Source: Xylophilus sp.
Lineage (GTDB): Bacteria > Pseudomonadota > Gammaproteobacteria > Burkholderiales > Burkholderiaceae_C
NCBI GenBank assembly: GCA_009914555.1
Contig: WNDY01000020.1
Span: forward strand, 1 to 62,817
Direction: 5' to 3'
Length of the DNA stretch: 62,817 nt
Position 1 is the first letter of the stretch. Each line of letters starts with the position of its first letter. The notes under the pieces are model-generated. The model was given only the letters and a program-made list of their open reading frames with translations. It did no database searches and was not told the origin of the DNA. Below are positions 8,798 to 19,150 of the stretch, in pieces. A program made the translations under genes and the position numbers.

Positions 8798-9853
8798 TCA
8801 GGCCTTGGCGGGTGCCGGCCGGGCGTGGGGGTTGAACTCGTTGGTGTAGACGTCCTTGACCGCCACCTTGCCCGGCGGCAGCTTGCCCTCGCGCTCCAGC
8901 ACGTCGATGTAGTACTGGATCGGCGGCTCGGTGATGACCAGGTCCTCGACGTAGGCGTAGCGGTCGACGAATTCGAGCTGGAGCTTGATGCGGTCGGAGA
9001 TCAGCTTGCGCGCGTCCTCCGGGTTCGCGTTCACCCAGTTGCCGGCCTTGGCAATGGCGGTGACCACGTCGCGCACCGCCTCGGGATGCTCGCGGATGAA
9101 CCTGCCGTGGGCGCTGTACGGCGCCATGCCGCCCAGGCCGCCGTCGAGGTCGTAGTCGCTCCACAGGCGGGTGAGTTCCTGCGCATGGTCGGCACGGCCG
9201 GAGAAGGGCGCGTGGATGATGGCCAGGTCGGTGTTGCGGGTGACCAGGGTCTGCTCGGCCTGCTCGTCGGGGATCACGACAAAGTTGACCTTCTTCACGT
9301 CCACGCCGTGCTGGCGCAGCCAGGTCTTGGTGACGAACTCGGCGCAGGCGCCGAAGCTGTTGAAGCCGATGGTCTTGCCTTCGAGGTCCTTGGGCTGGCT
9401 GATGCCGGAGTCCTTGCGCACGAAGTACTTCATGTGCGGCGCTTCCTGCAGCGTCTTGCCGCCGGCGGCCACCACCTTGAGGTCGGCGCCCGCGGCCAGG
9501 GCCGAGATCACCAGCGGCACCATGCGCGAGCCGAAGTCAATCTCGCCGGTGCCCACCAGCGGGATCACCTGGGGCGCCGCGACCTTGCCGATGTAGTTCG
9601 GCCGGGTGTTCGTGCCTTCGAAATAGCCGAGCTGGTCGGCCAGGTAGACCAGGTCGAAGCTCGGGTTGTCGGGGTACTTGAACTGCACCTTGTCGCCCAC
9701 GGCCCGCACCACGGCCGGGCCGGCCGGCGAGGCGGCGGAAGCGGCCTTCTCCTCGCGGGAGCATCCCGCCAGCCAGAGGCCGGAGCCGGTGGCTGCCAGG
9801 GTGGCGAGGGTCTTGAGCGCCAAGCGGCGGCGCGGTTGCGGTGTGGACGTCAT
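8798..9853 (-). CDS. Lipoprotein receptor of a nitrate/sulfonate/taurine-type ABC importer
   Basis: 351 residues from the ATG at 9853. The N-terminus has a RRR cluster, a hydrophobic segment and the lipobox LAGC with Cys31, so the mature protein should be a lipid-anchored periplasmic receptor. The rest resembles SsuA/TauA/NMT1-like binding proteins (FDLVYLADQLGYFEG, DLEGKTIGFNSFGAC). It is the first gene of the minus-strand run receptor-ATPase-permease-second receptor-metY-hydrolase. The sulfhydrylase downstream hints at a sulfur source as ligand, but thiamine precursors or other aromatics cannot be excluded. Confidence 0.85.
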   Translation of the reverse strand: MTSTPQPRRRLALKTLATLAATGSGLWLAGCSREEKAASAASPAGPAVVRAVGDKVQFKYPDNPSFDLVYLADQLGYFEGTNTRPNYIGKVAAPQVIPLVGTGEIDFGSRMVPLVISALAAGADLKVVAAGGKTLQEAPHMKYFVRKDSGISQPKDLEGKTIGFNSFGACAEFVTKTWLRQHGVDVKKVNFVVIPDEQAEQTLVTRNTDLAIIHAPFSGRADHAQELTRLWSDYDLDGGLGGMAPYSAHGRFIREHPEAVRDVVTAIAKAGNWVNANPEDARKLISDRIKLQLEFVDRYAYVEDLVITEPPIQYYIDVLEREGKLPPGKVAVKDVYTNEFNPHARPAPAKA

Positions 9854-10057
9854 GGTTGTCGGAGGAATGGACGCGGGCCGGGGCGGGCAGGGCCGCCGCC
9901 GGGAAAGCCGGAAATTGTAGAAGCCGGCCCCGGGCTGCGGCAACGACGAAAACGGAGCATCGATATGCCGGCCGGCGCGGACGGGCGCGGCATGTTGCGA
10001 GGGCCCCGGGCGCTGGCCGATAATCCTCAGCCCACCCCCGTCTCACAAGGCCTCACC

Positions 10058-10510
10058 ATGAAAGTCAGCGACATCCTCCGCGTCAAGGGCGGCACGCTCT
10101 ACACCGTCACGCCGGACGAGCCGGTGGCCAAGGCGGTCGATATCATGGCCGAGAAGGACATCGGCTCCCTGGTCGTCATCGACCACGGCGACCTGGTGGG
10201 GGTGCTGACCTTCCGCGAAGTCATCCAGGCCATCGTGCGCAACGGCGGCTCGGTCGGCACGACGCTGGTGCGCACCGTGATGGACGGCGCGCCGCTCACC
10301 TGCACGCTGGAGACCGAACTCGACGAGGTGCGCCGCATGATGCTCGACCGCCATGCGCGCTACATGCCGGTCATGGACCGCCGCATGCTCATGGGCGTCA
10401 TCAGCCTCTACGACGTGGCCAAGACCGTGGTGGACAGCCAGAACTTCGAGAACCAGATGCTCAAGGCCTACATCCGCGACTGGCCGGCCGAGGAAAACAC
10501 GGCGAACTAG
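10058..10510 (+). CDS. Tandem CBS-domain protein
   Basis: 150 residues consisting of two CBS motifs (about 8-60 and 75-130), with the typical DIMAEKDIGSLVVIDHGDLVGVLTFRE pattern broken here into its parts: sensing half LVVID and the G-V-L-T-F-R turn. Such stand-alone CBS pairs bind adenine nucleotides and act as cytosolic energy sensors or regulators. A plus-strand gene divergent from the importer operon. The start ATG at 10058 lacks a strong ribosome site. Confidence 0.87.
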   Translation: MKVSDILRVKGGTLYTVTPDEPVAKAVDIMAEKDIGSLVVIDHGDLVGVLTFREVIQAIVRNGGSVGTTLVRTVMDGAPLTCTLETELDEVRRMMLDRHARYMPVMDRRMLMGVISLYDVAKTVVDSQNFENQMLKAYIRDWPAEENTAN

Positions 10511-10569
10511 GGGTATGGGCCCACAGCGGGCTTTGTGCGCCCGCTGTAGCTGGTCAGGGCTGGGGGTAT
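10510..10569 (+). repeat. Paired GGGGTAT element, 53-bp direct spacing
   Basis: GTAT starts at 10513 and 10566, each preceded by GGG or more. The first box begins on the stop codon of the CBS gene. Between the boxes 10524-10531 and 10539-10546 form a perfect 8-bp stem (CAGCGGGC with its complement) with a 7-nt loop and no T-run. The element occupies most of the leader of aroC. Confidence 0.75.
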
Positions 10570-10625
10570 ACGTACGCGGCTGCGGTAGCGCGAGTCGCTT
10601 GGCCGGCGAGGGATAATCGCCCCCC

Positions 10626-11723
10626 ATGAGCGGCAACACCCTAGGTACCCTTTTTACCGTCACCAACTTCGGCGAGTCCCACGGCCCGGCCATCGGCTGT
10701 GTCATCGACGGCTGCCCCCCGGGGCTCGCCCTCTCCGAAGCCGACATCCAGGCCGACCTGGACCGCCGCCGCCCCGGCACCAGCCGCCACGTCACCCAGC
10801 GCGCCGAGCCAGACCAGGTCGAGATCCTCTCGGGCGTCTACGAAGGCCGTACCACCGGCACGCCGATCGCGCTGCTCATCCGCAACACCGACCAGCGCAG
10901 CAAGGACTACTCGGCCATCGCCGACAGCTTCCGCCCCGGCCATGCCGACTATGCCTGCTGGCACAAGTACGGCCTGCGCGACCCGCGCGGCGGCGGCCGC
11001 TCGTCGGCGCGGCTGACGGCGCCCACGGTGGCCGCCGGCGCGGTCGCCAGGCAGTGGCTGGCCGAGCGCCACGGCACCGTGGTGCGCGGCTGCATGACCC
11101 AGGTCGGCGAGGTCGCGATCCCGTTCGAGTCATGGGAGCACGTGCCGCACAACCCGTTCTTCGCGCCGGTGGCCGACGTGTCGGCGCTGGAGGACTACAT
11201 GGATGCGCTGCGCAAGGCGGGCGACTCCTGCGGTGCGCGCCTGCGCGTGGTGGCCAGCCACGTGCCCGTGGGCCTCGGCGAGCCGCTCTACGACAAGCTC
11301 GATGCCGACATCGCCCATGTGATGATGGGCCTGAACGCGGTCAAGGCGGTGGAGATCGGCGCCGGCTTCGCGAGCGTGGCGCAGCGCGGCACGGTGCACG
11401 GCGACGCGCTCACGCCGCAGGGCTTCGCATCGAACAACGCCGGCGGCATCGTCGGCGGCATCAGCACCGGGCAGGACATCGAGGTGTCGATCGGCATCAA
11501 GCCGACGAGTTCGATCATCAGCCCGCGCCAGTCGATCGACACCGCCGGCCGCCCGGTCGAGGTGGTGACCAAGGGCCGCCACGACCCCTGCGTGGGCATC
11601 CGCGCCACGCCGATCGCCGAGGCGCTGCTCGCGCTCGTGCTGATCGACCATGCGCTGCGGCACCGGGCGCAGTGCGGCGACGTGGTGGCGGCGGTGCCGC
11701 CGATCGCGGCGTCGGCCGGCTGA
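10626..11723 (+). CDS. aroC: Chorismate synthase
   Basis: 365 residues, normal length. It begins with the family signature [21 protein letters not shown] and contains [18 protein letters not shown], which binds FMN and substrate. The enzyme converts 5-enolpyruvylshikimate-3-phosphate to chorismate in the cytoplasm, the last common step of aromatic biosynthesis, with reduced FMN. ATG at 10626 is the only reasonable start. It is followed by a terminator and the convergent nrdR. Confidence 0.97.
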   Translation: MSGNTLGTLFTVTNFGESHGPAIGCVIDGCPPGLALSEADIQADLDRRRPGTSRHVTQRAEPDQVEILSGVYEGRTTGTPIALLIRNTDQRSKDYSAIADSFRPGHADYACWHKYGLRDPRGGGRSSARLTAPTVAAGAVARQWLAERHGTVVRGCMTQVGEVAIPFESWEHVPHNPFFAPVADVSALEDYMDALRKAGDSCGARLRVVASHVPVGLGEPLYDKLDADIAHVMMGLNAVKAVEIGAGFASVAQRGTVHGDALTPQGFASNNAGGIVGGISTGQDIEVSIGIKPTSSIISPRQSIDTAGRPVEVVTKGRHDPCVGIRATPIAEALLALVLIDHALRHRAQCGDVVAAVPPIAASAG

Positions 11724-11743
11724 GCGGGCGGGGCCGGACGAAG

Positions 11744-11778
11744 AAAAGGGCTGGCGTCGACCGGCCCTTTTCCTTTTG
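11744..11778. terminator. Bidirectional terminator between aroC and nrdR
   Basis: AAAAGGGC at 11744-11751 pairs with GCCCTTTT at 11764-11771, followed by more T residues. The A-run on the 5' side allows it to work for the convergent nrdR as well. Confidence 0.8.
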
Positions 11779-11808
11779 CCTTGGCGCTTGCCGTGGCCGC
11801 GCGGCCGC

Positions 11809-12258
11809 CTACTTGCGCACCTCGTCCACGAAGGTCTTGAACGCGTCGATGTCCTCGAAGCTGCGGTACACGCTCGCGAAGCGCACGTAGGCTACCTTGT
11901 CGAGCTTGCGCAGCTCGCGCATCACGAACTCGCCGAGGCGGCCCGTGGGCAGTTCGCGCAGGCCCAGGGCGAGCAGCTTCTCCTCGATGCGCTCGATGGC
12001 GCTGTCGACCTGCTCGGTGCTGACCGGGCGCTTGCGCAGCGCCAGGTTCATCGAGGCGCGCAGCTTCTCGCGCTTGTATTCGACGCGGCGGCCGTCCTTC
12101 TTGACCAGCGCGGGGAAGGTCAGGTCGGGCCGCTCGTAGGTGGTGAAGCGCTTGTCGCAGGCGCCGCACTGGCGGCGCCTGCGGATGAAGTCGGCCTCTT
12201 CCGAGACCCGCGTCTCGACGACCTGGGTCTCCAGATGGCCGCAGAACGGGCACTTCAT
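11809..12258 (-). CDS. nrdR: Transcriptional repressor NrdR
   Basis: 149 residues, typical length. The N-terminal zinc ribbon has CPFC at 3-6 and CGAC at 31-34, followed by RFTTYER, then an ATP-cone domain that senses ATP/dATP. NrdR represses ribonucleotide reductase genes. It lies 19 bp downstream of glyA on the same strand, the usual betaproteobacterial arrangement, so the two form an operon. Confidence 0.97.
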   Translation of the reverse strand: MKCPFCGHLETQVVETRVSEEADFIRRRRQCGACDKRFTTYERPDLTFPALVKKDGRRVEYKREKLRASMNLALRKRPVSTEQVDSAIERIEEKLLALGLRELPTGRLGEFVMRELRKLDKVAYVRFASVYRSFEDIDAFKTFVDEVRK

Positions 12259-12277
12259 GGCCGGAAGCGGGGCCTGC

Positions 12278-13522
12278 TTACTTGTAGACCGGGAAGCGCG
12301 AGGTCAGGGCCTCGACCTTGGCGCGCACGGCCTCGATGCTGGCCGCATCGCGCGGGTTGTCGAGCACGTCGGCCAGCAGGTTGGCCGTGGTGCGCGTTTC
12401 CTCTTCCCTGAAGCCGCGGGTCGTGATGGCCGGCGTGCCCACGCGGATGCCGCTGGTCACGAACGGCTTCTCGGGGTCGTTGGGGATGGCGTTCTTGTTG
12501 ATCGTGATGTGGGCCTGGCCCAGCACGGCCTCGGCCTCCTTGCCGGTGATGCCCTTGGCGCGCAGGTCCACCAGCATGACGTGGCTTTCGGTGCGGCCGC
12601 TGACGATGCGCAGGCCGCGCGCGGCGAGCGTCTCGGCGAAGACCACGGCGTTCTTCACGACCTGCTGCTGGTACGCCTTGAACTCGGGCGCAGCCGCTTC
12701 CTTGAAGGCCACGGCCTTGGCGGCGATCACGTGCTCCAGCGGGCCGCCCTGGAGGCCGGGGAAGATGGCGGAGTTGATCGCCTTCTCGTGCTCTGCCTTC
12801 GTCAGGATGATGCCGCCGCGCGGGCCGCGCAGGCTCTTGTGCGTGGTGGAGGTGACCACGTCGGCGTGGGGAACCGGGTTCGGATACTGGCCTGCGACCA
12901 CGAGGCCGGCGTAGTGGGCGATGTCCACCCAGAAGATGGCGCCGACCTCCTTGGCGATCTTCGCGAAGCGCTCGAAGTCGATGCGCAGGCTGTAGGCCGA
13001 GGCACCGGCGATGATGAGCTTGGGGCGGCTTTCGCGGGCCTTGCGCTCGACGTCGTCGTAGTCGATCTCTTCCTGGGCGTTGAGGCCGTAGGAGACGATG
13101 TTGAACCACTTGCCGCTCAGGTTCAGGGGCATGCCATGCGTGAGGTGGCCGCCTTCGGCCAGGCTCATGCCGAGGATGGTGTCGCCGGGCTTCAAAAAGG
13201 CCAGCAGCACGGCCTGGTTGGCCTGCGAGCCGGAATTGGGCTGCACGTTGGCCGCGTCGGCGCCGAACAGGGCCTTCACGCGGTCGATGGCGAGCTGTTC
13301 GACCACGTCGACGTACTCGCAGCCGCCGTAGTAGCGCTTGCCCGGGTAGCCTTCGGCGTACTTGTTGGTGAGCTGCGAGCCCTGGGCGGCCATGACGGCC
13401 GGCGAGGCGTAGTTCTCGCTGGCGATCAGTTCGATGTGCTGTTCCTGGCGGCGGTTCTCGGCCTGGATGGCGGCCCAGACTTCGGGGTCGGCCTGCTCGA
13501 CGAGGATGTTGCGGTGGTACAT
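12278..13522 (-). CDS. glyA: Serine hydroxymethyltransferase
   Basis: 414 residues. Recognisable features are [11 protein letters not shown], the PLP lysine region [14 protein letters not shown], and the C-terminal [17 protein letters not shown]. It interconverts serine and glycine with transfer of the one-carbon unit to tetrahydrofolate in the cytoplasm. It is the first gene of glyA-nrdR. About 220 nt of leader separate it from the next gene upstream; a GC-rich hairpin is visible there but no known riboswitch. Confidence 0.97.
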   Translation of the reverse strand: MYHRNILVEQADPEVWAAIQAENRRQEQHIELIASENYASPAVMAAQGSQLTNKYAEGYPGKRYYGGCEYVDVVEQLAIDRVKALFGADAANVQPNSGSQANQAVLLAFLKPGDTILGMSLAEGGHLTHGMPLNLSGKWFNIVSYGLNAQEEIDYDDVERKARESRPKLIIAGASAYSLRIDFERFAKIAKEVGAIFWVDIAHYAGLVVAGQYPNPVPHADVVTSTTHKSLRGPRGGIILTKAEHEKAINSAIFPGLQGGPLEHVIAAKAVAFKEAAAPEFKAYQQQVVKNAVVFAETLAARGLRIVSGRTESHVMLVDLRAKGITGKEAEAVLGQAHITINKNAIPNDPEKPFVTSGIRVGTPAITTRGFREEETRTTANLLADVLDNPRDAASIEAVRAKVEALTSRFPVYK

Positions 13523-13744
13523 GGATGGCAGTCCTGAAGAAATCTTCCCTTGACGTCAAGCAAGGGCTGCCCAGGCGAACGGCGGAACGCAGCGGAAGAC
13601 CGGTGCGGCACGCTTCCCAGTGGTTGAGCGGAGGTGTCTTCTCCGGGGATTCCACGTCAGCGGCGGCACCGCGCTGAGGGTGCCGCGCCTATCGCCAGTC
13701 GCGTGCGGCCGTAAGTGTACCAGCGGGGCGCAGCGCCCCGGGAT

Positions 13745-14602
13745 TCAGGAGGTCGCCGCCAGCGAGGCGATCTCCTCCGGCGCGGCTGCGGCCGGGCTGC
13801 CGGCGGGCGCCGTGGGGGTGTTGGCGATCACGGGGATCGGCTGCGGGGCGATCGGGCGCTCCAGCGCCGGCGGGATCACCGGCACGTTGCGGCCGGCGGC
13901 GACCTGGCGCAGGCGTTCGTGCTCGGCCATGACCTTGCCGGCGTAGCCGCCGTCGTCCTCCAGGTTGCCGGCGCCCACGTAGAAGCGCAGGCCGCCTTGC
14001 AGCGAGCCGGCGCGGGCGATGCATTCCTGCAGCACCTTCACGCCCACGCGCAGGTTGGTCACCGGGTCGAACGCGGCCAGATGGCCGCCGAAGTTGCGGT
14101 ACTTGTCGGTGTGCACCGTGGTCATGACCTGCATCAGGCCCTGGGCGCCCACGGGGCTCTGCGCGAACGGGTTGAAGCCCGACTCGATGGCGACGATGGC
14201 GAGGATCAGCGTCGGGTCGAGCTTGGTGCGCCCGCCGATCTCATAGGCCTCGGTGACGAGCGCGCTCAGCGGCTCGGGCGCGACGCGGTACTTGCGGCTG
14301 AGCCAGTAGGCCACGGCCGCCTGCTGGCGCGGCAGGTTCTTGGGGTTGGCCGCGGTGGCGCGGTCGATCGCGCCCGGCTCGATCGGCATGCCGACGACGG
14401 CGACCTGGCGGGCCTGGAGCCAGCCGCGCAGGTGCTCCTCGCCGAGCTGGCGCAGGTCGGGGCGGGCGGCGAGGGTGATGCCGGCAAACGCGACAGCCAG
14501 CCCCAGGAGGGCGAAGCTGTTGTGGGTGATCACGAAGAAGCCTTCGGCGACGTCGGACAGACAAGTCCGCAAACCTCGGGCCAACTTGCCTGACGCTGTC
14601 AT
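13745..14602 (-). CDS. Lytic transglycosylase with SLT domain
   Basis: 285 residues from ATG 14602, which has GGAGAG 3-8 nt upstream. A hydrophobic segment at about residues 24-45 serves as signal or anchor. The SLT domain shows ESGFNPFAQSPVGAQGLMQV, whose first Glu is the catalytic acid, and later YVGAGN. The C-terminal 60 residues are Pro/Ala-rich. It would cleave the glycan strands of peptidoglycan in the periplasm. An in-frame ATG 13 codons upstream has no ribosome site. Confidence 0.9.
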   Translation of the reverse strand: MTASGKLARGLRTCLSDVAEGFFVITHNSFALLGLAVAFAGITLAARPDLRQLGEEHLRGWLQARQVAVVGMPIEPGAIDRATAANPKNLPRQQAAVAYWLSRKYRVAPEPLSALVTEAYEIGGRTKLDPTLILAIVAIESGFNPFAQSPVGAQGLMQVMTTVHTDKYRNFGGHLAAFDPVTNLRVGVKVLQECIARAGSLQGGLRFYVGAGNLEDDGGYAGKVMAEHERLRQVAAGRNVPVIPPALERPIAPQPIPVIANTPTAPAGSPAAAAPEEIASLAATS

Positions 14603-15025
14603 AGCTCTCCTTTCTACGCGGGGACGGCAGTCACCCGGCACGGCAACCCTTCATGGGGTGGCATGCAACGGGGTACGGACGTGCCTCGTTTGGATTGGTA
14701 ACGCCATCAAGTTCGTGCGACGCCATCGGGTGAAGGATGGGGTGGCGTCTGAGGCACAGAACTGACTTAGCCGATAACGGCAGCGGGTTCGGTGGCGTCC
14801 CGGAAGGGTCGAATTCGGGACTGGCGGATTTTAGAGGCCGTCAAAATATCGAGTCAATACTTAAGAAGCCGATCGATGGATTTATTGGTTATTACAAATG
14901 CTGTATGGAAACGCAGATCGAGCATGCCGGGCCACATCGGAATCCGTCCTTTTTTCCAGCGTCAATGGCGAGCGCCGTGCCCATTTGAAAATGCCATTGG
15001 CCGGGCCTGGCAACCGGCGGTAACG
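14603..15025. other. Non-coding stretch with an AT-rich core
   Basis: No convincing gene. The part at about 14825-14925 is far richer in A and T than its surroundings (for example CAATACTTAAGAAG and TTTATTGGTTATTAC), which suggests promoter DNA or a remnant of transferred sequence. It precedes the candidate structured RNA at 15026. Confidence 0.5.
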
Positions 15026-15246
15026 TAGGAGTGCCTGAGTGATTCAGGCATCCGGCCCCGCAAGGACTGGCCCGCATGCTCGCACAGGCCGGCATGCCAC
15101 CGGGACGGTCTCCAGGGGCAAACCGATGGAAGCAATAACTTGCTTCCTGCTCGGCGCGGACGGTTGAACTCCGTGCCTTGCAAAGATGGCAAAAGGCCGT
15201 TGTGCCCGCCGTCAAGCCCGGAAACGGTTCGCCGCTTCCGGGCTTT
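15026..15246 (+). ncRNA. Candidate structured RNA ending in a terminator-like hairpin
   Basis: Three clean stems lie in a gene-free interval: TGCCTGA at 15032-15038 with its complement at 15044-15050; GGAAGCAA at 15128-15135 with its complement at 15140-15147 around a TAAC loop; and a 10-bp stem, 15214-15223 with 15236-15245, followed by a short T-run. CCGGCC blocks at about 15052 and 15091 can also pair. I cannot match it to a known RNA family. It could be a small RNA or the leader of the AsmA-like gene that starts 59 nt later. Confidence 0.4.
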
Positions 15247-15304
15247 CCGTTTGTGGCGTGGCTGCTGGCTTATCCTCCAGCCGCACATACGCTCGAACGA
15301 GACC

Positions 15305-18300
15305 ATGCCCAACAGCGCGCCGTCCCCAGTTCCGTTCTCCCCGCACTGGACCGTAGGCCGTCGGCGGTGGCTGCGCCGCGCGGCCTGGACGCTCGGCGCC
15401 ATCGTGCTGCTCTGGGCCCTGGGCTGGCTGGCCGTGCCGCCGTTGCTGCGCATCCAGGGCGAGCGCATCGCCAGCCGCGAACTGGGCCGCGCGGTCACCA
15501 TCGGCGCCGTCGATTTCCGCCCGTGGAGCCTGGAACTCACGCTGCGCGACGTGGCCGTCGCCGCGGCCGGCGGCCAGGGCGCGCCCCAGGTGGAGGTGGG
15601 GCGTATCTATATAGATGCGGCACTCCAGTCCCTGGCGCGGCTGGCGCCGGTGATCGATGCCGTCACGGTGGACCGGCCGGTGCTGCGCATCGCGCAGACG
15701 GCGCCCGGCCATTTCGACTTCGACGACGTCCTTGCCAAGCTGCGTGAGAAGTCGTCCGGGTCCGACGGTCCTCCGCCGCGCTTCGCTCTCTACAACATCG
15801 CTGTTCACGGCGGGCAGGTCGACGTGGACGACCGCGCCGTCGGCAGAGTGCACCGCTGGCGCGGCGTGGAACTGGGCGTGCCCTTCGTCAGCAGCCTGGA
15901 TTCGCAGCGCGAGGTGACGGTCAGGCCCCGGCTGGCGTTCTCGCTCAACGGCACGGCCTTCGACAGCGCGGCCGAGACCACACCGTTCGCCGACAGCCGC
16001 CGCTCCGACGCCACGCTGCGCCTGGCCGGCCTGGACCTGTCGCCCTTTCTTGGCTACCTGCCGGCGGACCTGCCGGTGAAGGTGCAATCGGGCCGGCTCG
16101 ATGCGGACCTGCGCGTTGCCTTCGAGCAGGCCGCCGACGGCCCGCGCCTGGCCGTCAGTGGCACGGCCGCGCTGCACGGATTGCGCGTGGCTCAGGCGGC
16201 GGACGGCGCGCCGCTGCTGTCGTTCGACCACCTCGCGCTGCGCGTGGCCGAACTGCGGCCGCTGGCGCGGGTGCTGCATGTGACGTCGGTCGAACTGTCC
16301 AGGCCGGTGCTGACCGTGCGGCGCGACGCCGGCGGCCGCGTCAACCTGGACATGGCGCCGCAGCGGCCTGATATACCCCCAGGGGACAAGGACGCTGGCG
16401 GGCAGGACAAGGGCGTTGAAGGGGCATACCCCTGGAGCATCGCCATCGACCGCATCGGCGTGCGCGGTGCCGAGGTGGCCTGGCGCGACGACGCCGTGCC
16501 CGGCGGCGCCGAGGCCGCGCTGCACGACCTGGCGCTCGACGCCCAGACCGTGGTGCTGCCGTTCGCCCAGCCGCTGCAGTTCGCGGCCAGCGCCGGCGTC
16601 GGGACCGGTGCCCGCATCGTGCTGCGCGGCGAGGCCGCCGACCGCATCGCCACGGCCGCCGTCTCGGTGCGGTCGCTGCCGCTGGCGATCGCCGCGCCGT
16701 ACCTGGCCCGGCAGCTCGCGCCCCGGCGCGACGGCTCGCTTGATGCCGACCTCGGCATCGGCCGCAACGGCGACGCCATCGCCGTGCAGGTCGCGCGGCT
16801 CCAGGTGGACGATGCCCGCCTTGGCTGCGGCGCGGCCAAGGCGCCGTGCACGGCTGCGCTGAAGCAGCTGCGCGTCGAAGACGCGGCCATCGACCTGGCC
16901 CGCCGCCACGTCGTGGTCGGCAAGCTGGCGCTGGCCGCGCCCAGGCTCCAGGTCCGCCGCGACGCCGACGGGCGCTGGATGGCCGAGCGCTGGCTGGTCC
17001 GGCCGGCGGCCGCCGGCGGCGCTGCCGCCACGGTGCGGACGCCCGCCGGCACGCCCTGGGCGGTGCGCCTGGGCGATGTGGCCCTGGACGGCGGCGCACT
17101 GTCCTTCCGCGATGCGTCGCGCAGCGGTCCGGTGGCCGTCGACATCAGCGCGCTGCAGCTGCGCCTGCGCGACCTGTCGCCGCTGGGTGCCCGGGCCGGC
17201 GCCAGGCCGTCGCCGCTCACGGTATCGGCCCGCATCGCGGAGACCGGCCGCGGGCGCGTCGAGCCGGGCCGCCTGACCTTCGACGGCACGCTGGCGCTCG
17301 ATCCGCTGGTCGCGCAGGGCCGCCTCACGGCCGAGCGGCTGCCGGTGCAGGCGTTCGAACCGTACTTCGGCGACGCACTCAACGTGCAGATCCGCCGGGC
17401 GGAGGCCGGCTTCAAGGGTACGGTGCGCTATGCGGCCGCGCCGGCCGGACCGCAGGTGGAGGCCGCGGGCGACGCCGCGCTCGACGAAGTGCGGGTGCGC
17501 AGTGCGCCCACCGCCGAGGCCGCCCAGGCCACTGGCACGGGGCCGTGGCCCAGGCCGAATCGGGCCGTGGCGAGGATCTGCTGCAGTGGAAGTCGCTCGG
17601 CCTGCGCGGCCTGCGGCTGGCGCTGGCCCCCGGCCGGGCCACGCAGGTGGAGGTCCGCGAGACCGCGCTGTCGGACTTCTTCGCCCGCCTCGTGGTGCAG
17701 GAGAACGGGCGCATCAACCTCCAGAACCTGGTCAAGTCCTCGGCCCGGACGCCGGCGGGGCAGGGAGCGGCGTCCACGCCGCCGCCGGCCGCGGCCGGCC
17801 CGTCGCCGAGGATCCGCTTCGGCCCGGTCACCGTCGCCAACGGCCGGGTCAACTTCTCCGACCGCTTCATCCAGCCCAACTACTCGGCCGACCTGACCGC
17901 ACTGAGCGGCACGCTCGACTCCTTCTCTTCCGAGACAGCCGCCGGCCAGCCGCCGCAGATGGCGGCGCTGGAACTGCGTGGCCGTGCCGAGGGCACTGCC
18001 TCGCTCGAAGTGACCGGCCGCCTGAACCCGCTGGCCCAGCCGCTGGCGCTCGACATCGTCGGCAAGGTGCGCGACCTGGAACTGCCGCCGCTGTCGCCCT
18101 ATACGGTCAAGTACGCCGGCCACGGCATCGAACGCGGCAAGCTCAGCATGGACGTGGCCTACCAGGTCGAGCCCGACGGCCGGCTCACCGCGCGCAACCG
18201 GCTGGTGCTCAACCAGCTGAAGTTCGGCGACGAGGTGGCTGGCGCGCCGGCCAGCCTGCCGGTGCGCCTGGCCACAGCGCTGCTGGCCGACCGCAACGGC

Positions 18301-19017
18301 GTGATCGACGTGGACCTGCCGATCAGCGGCTCGCTCAACGACCCGCAGTTCAGCATTGCCGCAGTGGTCTTCAAGGCGCTGGGCAACCTGATCGTCAAGG
18401 CGGTGACCGCACCGTTCTCGCTGCTGGCCAGCGCCATCGGCGGCGGCGACAGCGACGGTCGCGGCGGCGACGTCGCCTTCGCGCCGGGACGCGCCACGCT
18501 TGACGCGGCGGCGAAGGAGCAGCTCGACAAGGTGGCCTGGGCCCTGGCCGACCGGCCAGCGCTGCGGCTCACCGTCATCGGCCTGGCCAGCCCCGGAGCC
18601 GAGCGCGACGGCTGGAAACGCGCCCGGCTCGACGCCCTGGTCCAGGCCGAAAAACGCCGCGCCGCCCGCAGCGGCGGCGCCCGGGCCGCCGACGAGGTCG
18701 CGCCCTTCACCGCGGCGGAATATCCGGCGCTGCTCAAGGAGGCCTATGGCCGCGCCGACATCAGGAAGCCGCGCAACGCCGTCGGTTGGCCCAAGGACCT
18801 GCCGGTGCCCGAGATGGAGGCGCTGCTGCTGGCCGACATCGCCGTGCCCGAGGCCGCCATGCGCGAACTGGCCGTGGCCCGCGGCGTGGCCGTGCGCGAT
18901 TACCTCGCCGGGCGGCAGCTGCCGGCCTCGCGCCTGTTCCTGGGCGCGCCGCGGGCCGACGTGCCGGCCGAAGGCGGCTGGAAGCCGCATGCCGAACTGA
19001 ACCTCGAAGCCTCCTGA
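15305..19017 (+). pseudogene. AsmA-like DUF748 protein, one frameshift
   Basis: The protein starts at ATG 15305 with a membrane segment at about residues 28-50, then continues as long repeated beta-rich DUF748/AsmA-type sequence. The reading frame moves by one base near 17535-17560, around an acggggccg tract. Before this the first frame gives coherent protein; after it the second frame resumes with VAQAESGRGEDLLQWKSLGL and runs to the TGA at 19017. The total of about 1,237 codons fits the family. Such proteins span the periplasm between inner and outer membranes and are linked to lipid traffic. A sequencing error in the G-run could also explain the shift. Residues 356-376 encode a paired-box element. 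Confidence 0.8.
16373..16432 (-). repeat. Paired GGGGTAT element, 53-bp direct spacing, inside the DUF748 gene
   Basis: ATACCCC occurs at 16373-16379 and again at 16426-16432, 53 bp apart. The encoded stretch, from DIPPGDKDAGG to GAYPWS, is low-complexity and uses rare codons (ATA, CCA, GTT, GAA, GCA), unlike its neighbours, and looks like an in-frame insertion. Confidence 0.75.
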
Positions 19018-19150
19018 CCGCGTCGCAAGCGGGCCTGAGCGTCGCGCTCGGGTACCTCCGCCGCGGACCGGGCCAAACCCGGTGAAAATAGCCCCTTTGC
19101 CTGCCCCGCCGCCGCCCGGCCGGCTCCACTTTCAGCCAAGAACACACCAG

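Noticed and set aside
10524..10546. Hairpin after the CBS gene as a terminator
   Set aside because: The 8-bp stem is perfect but has no T-run, and it lies inside a paired-box element.
15026..15246. 6S RNA (ssrS) at this locus
   Set aside because: The closing stem and the conserved GTCCCCTGAGCC-like and CCTTGAACC-like segments are missing in the plus orientation, and the partial GCGGGCCAGTCC match lies on the opposite strand without a terminator.
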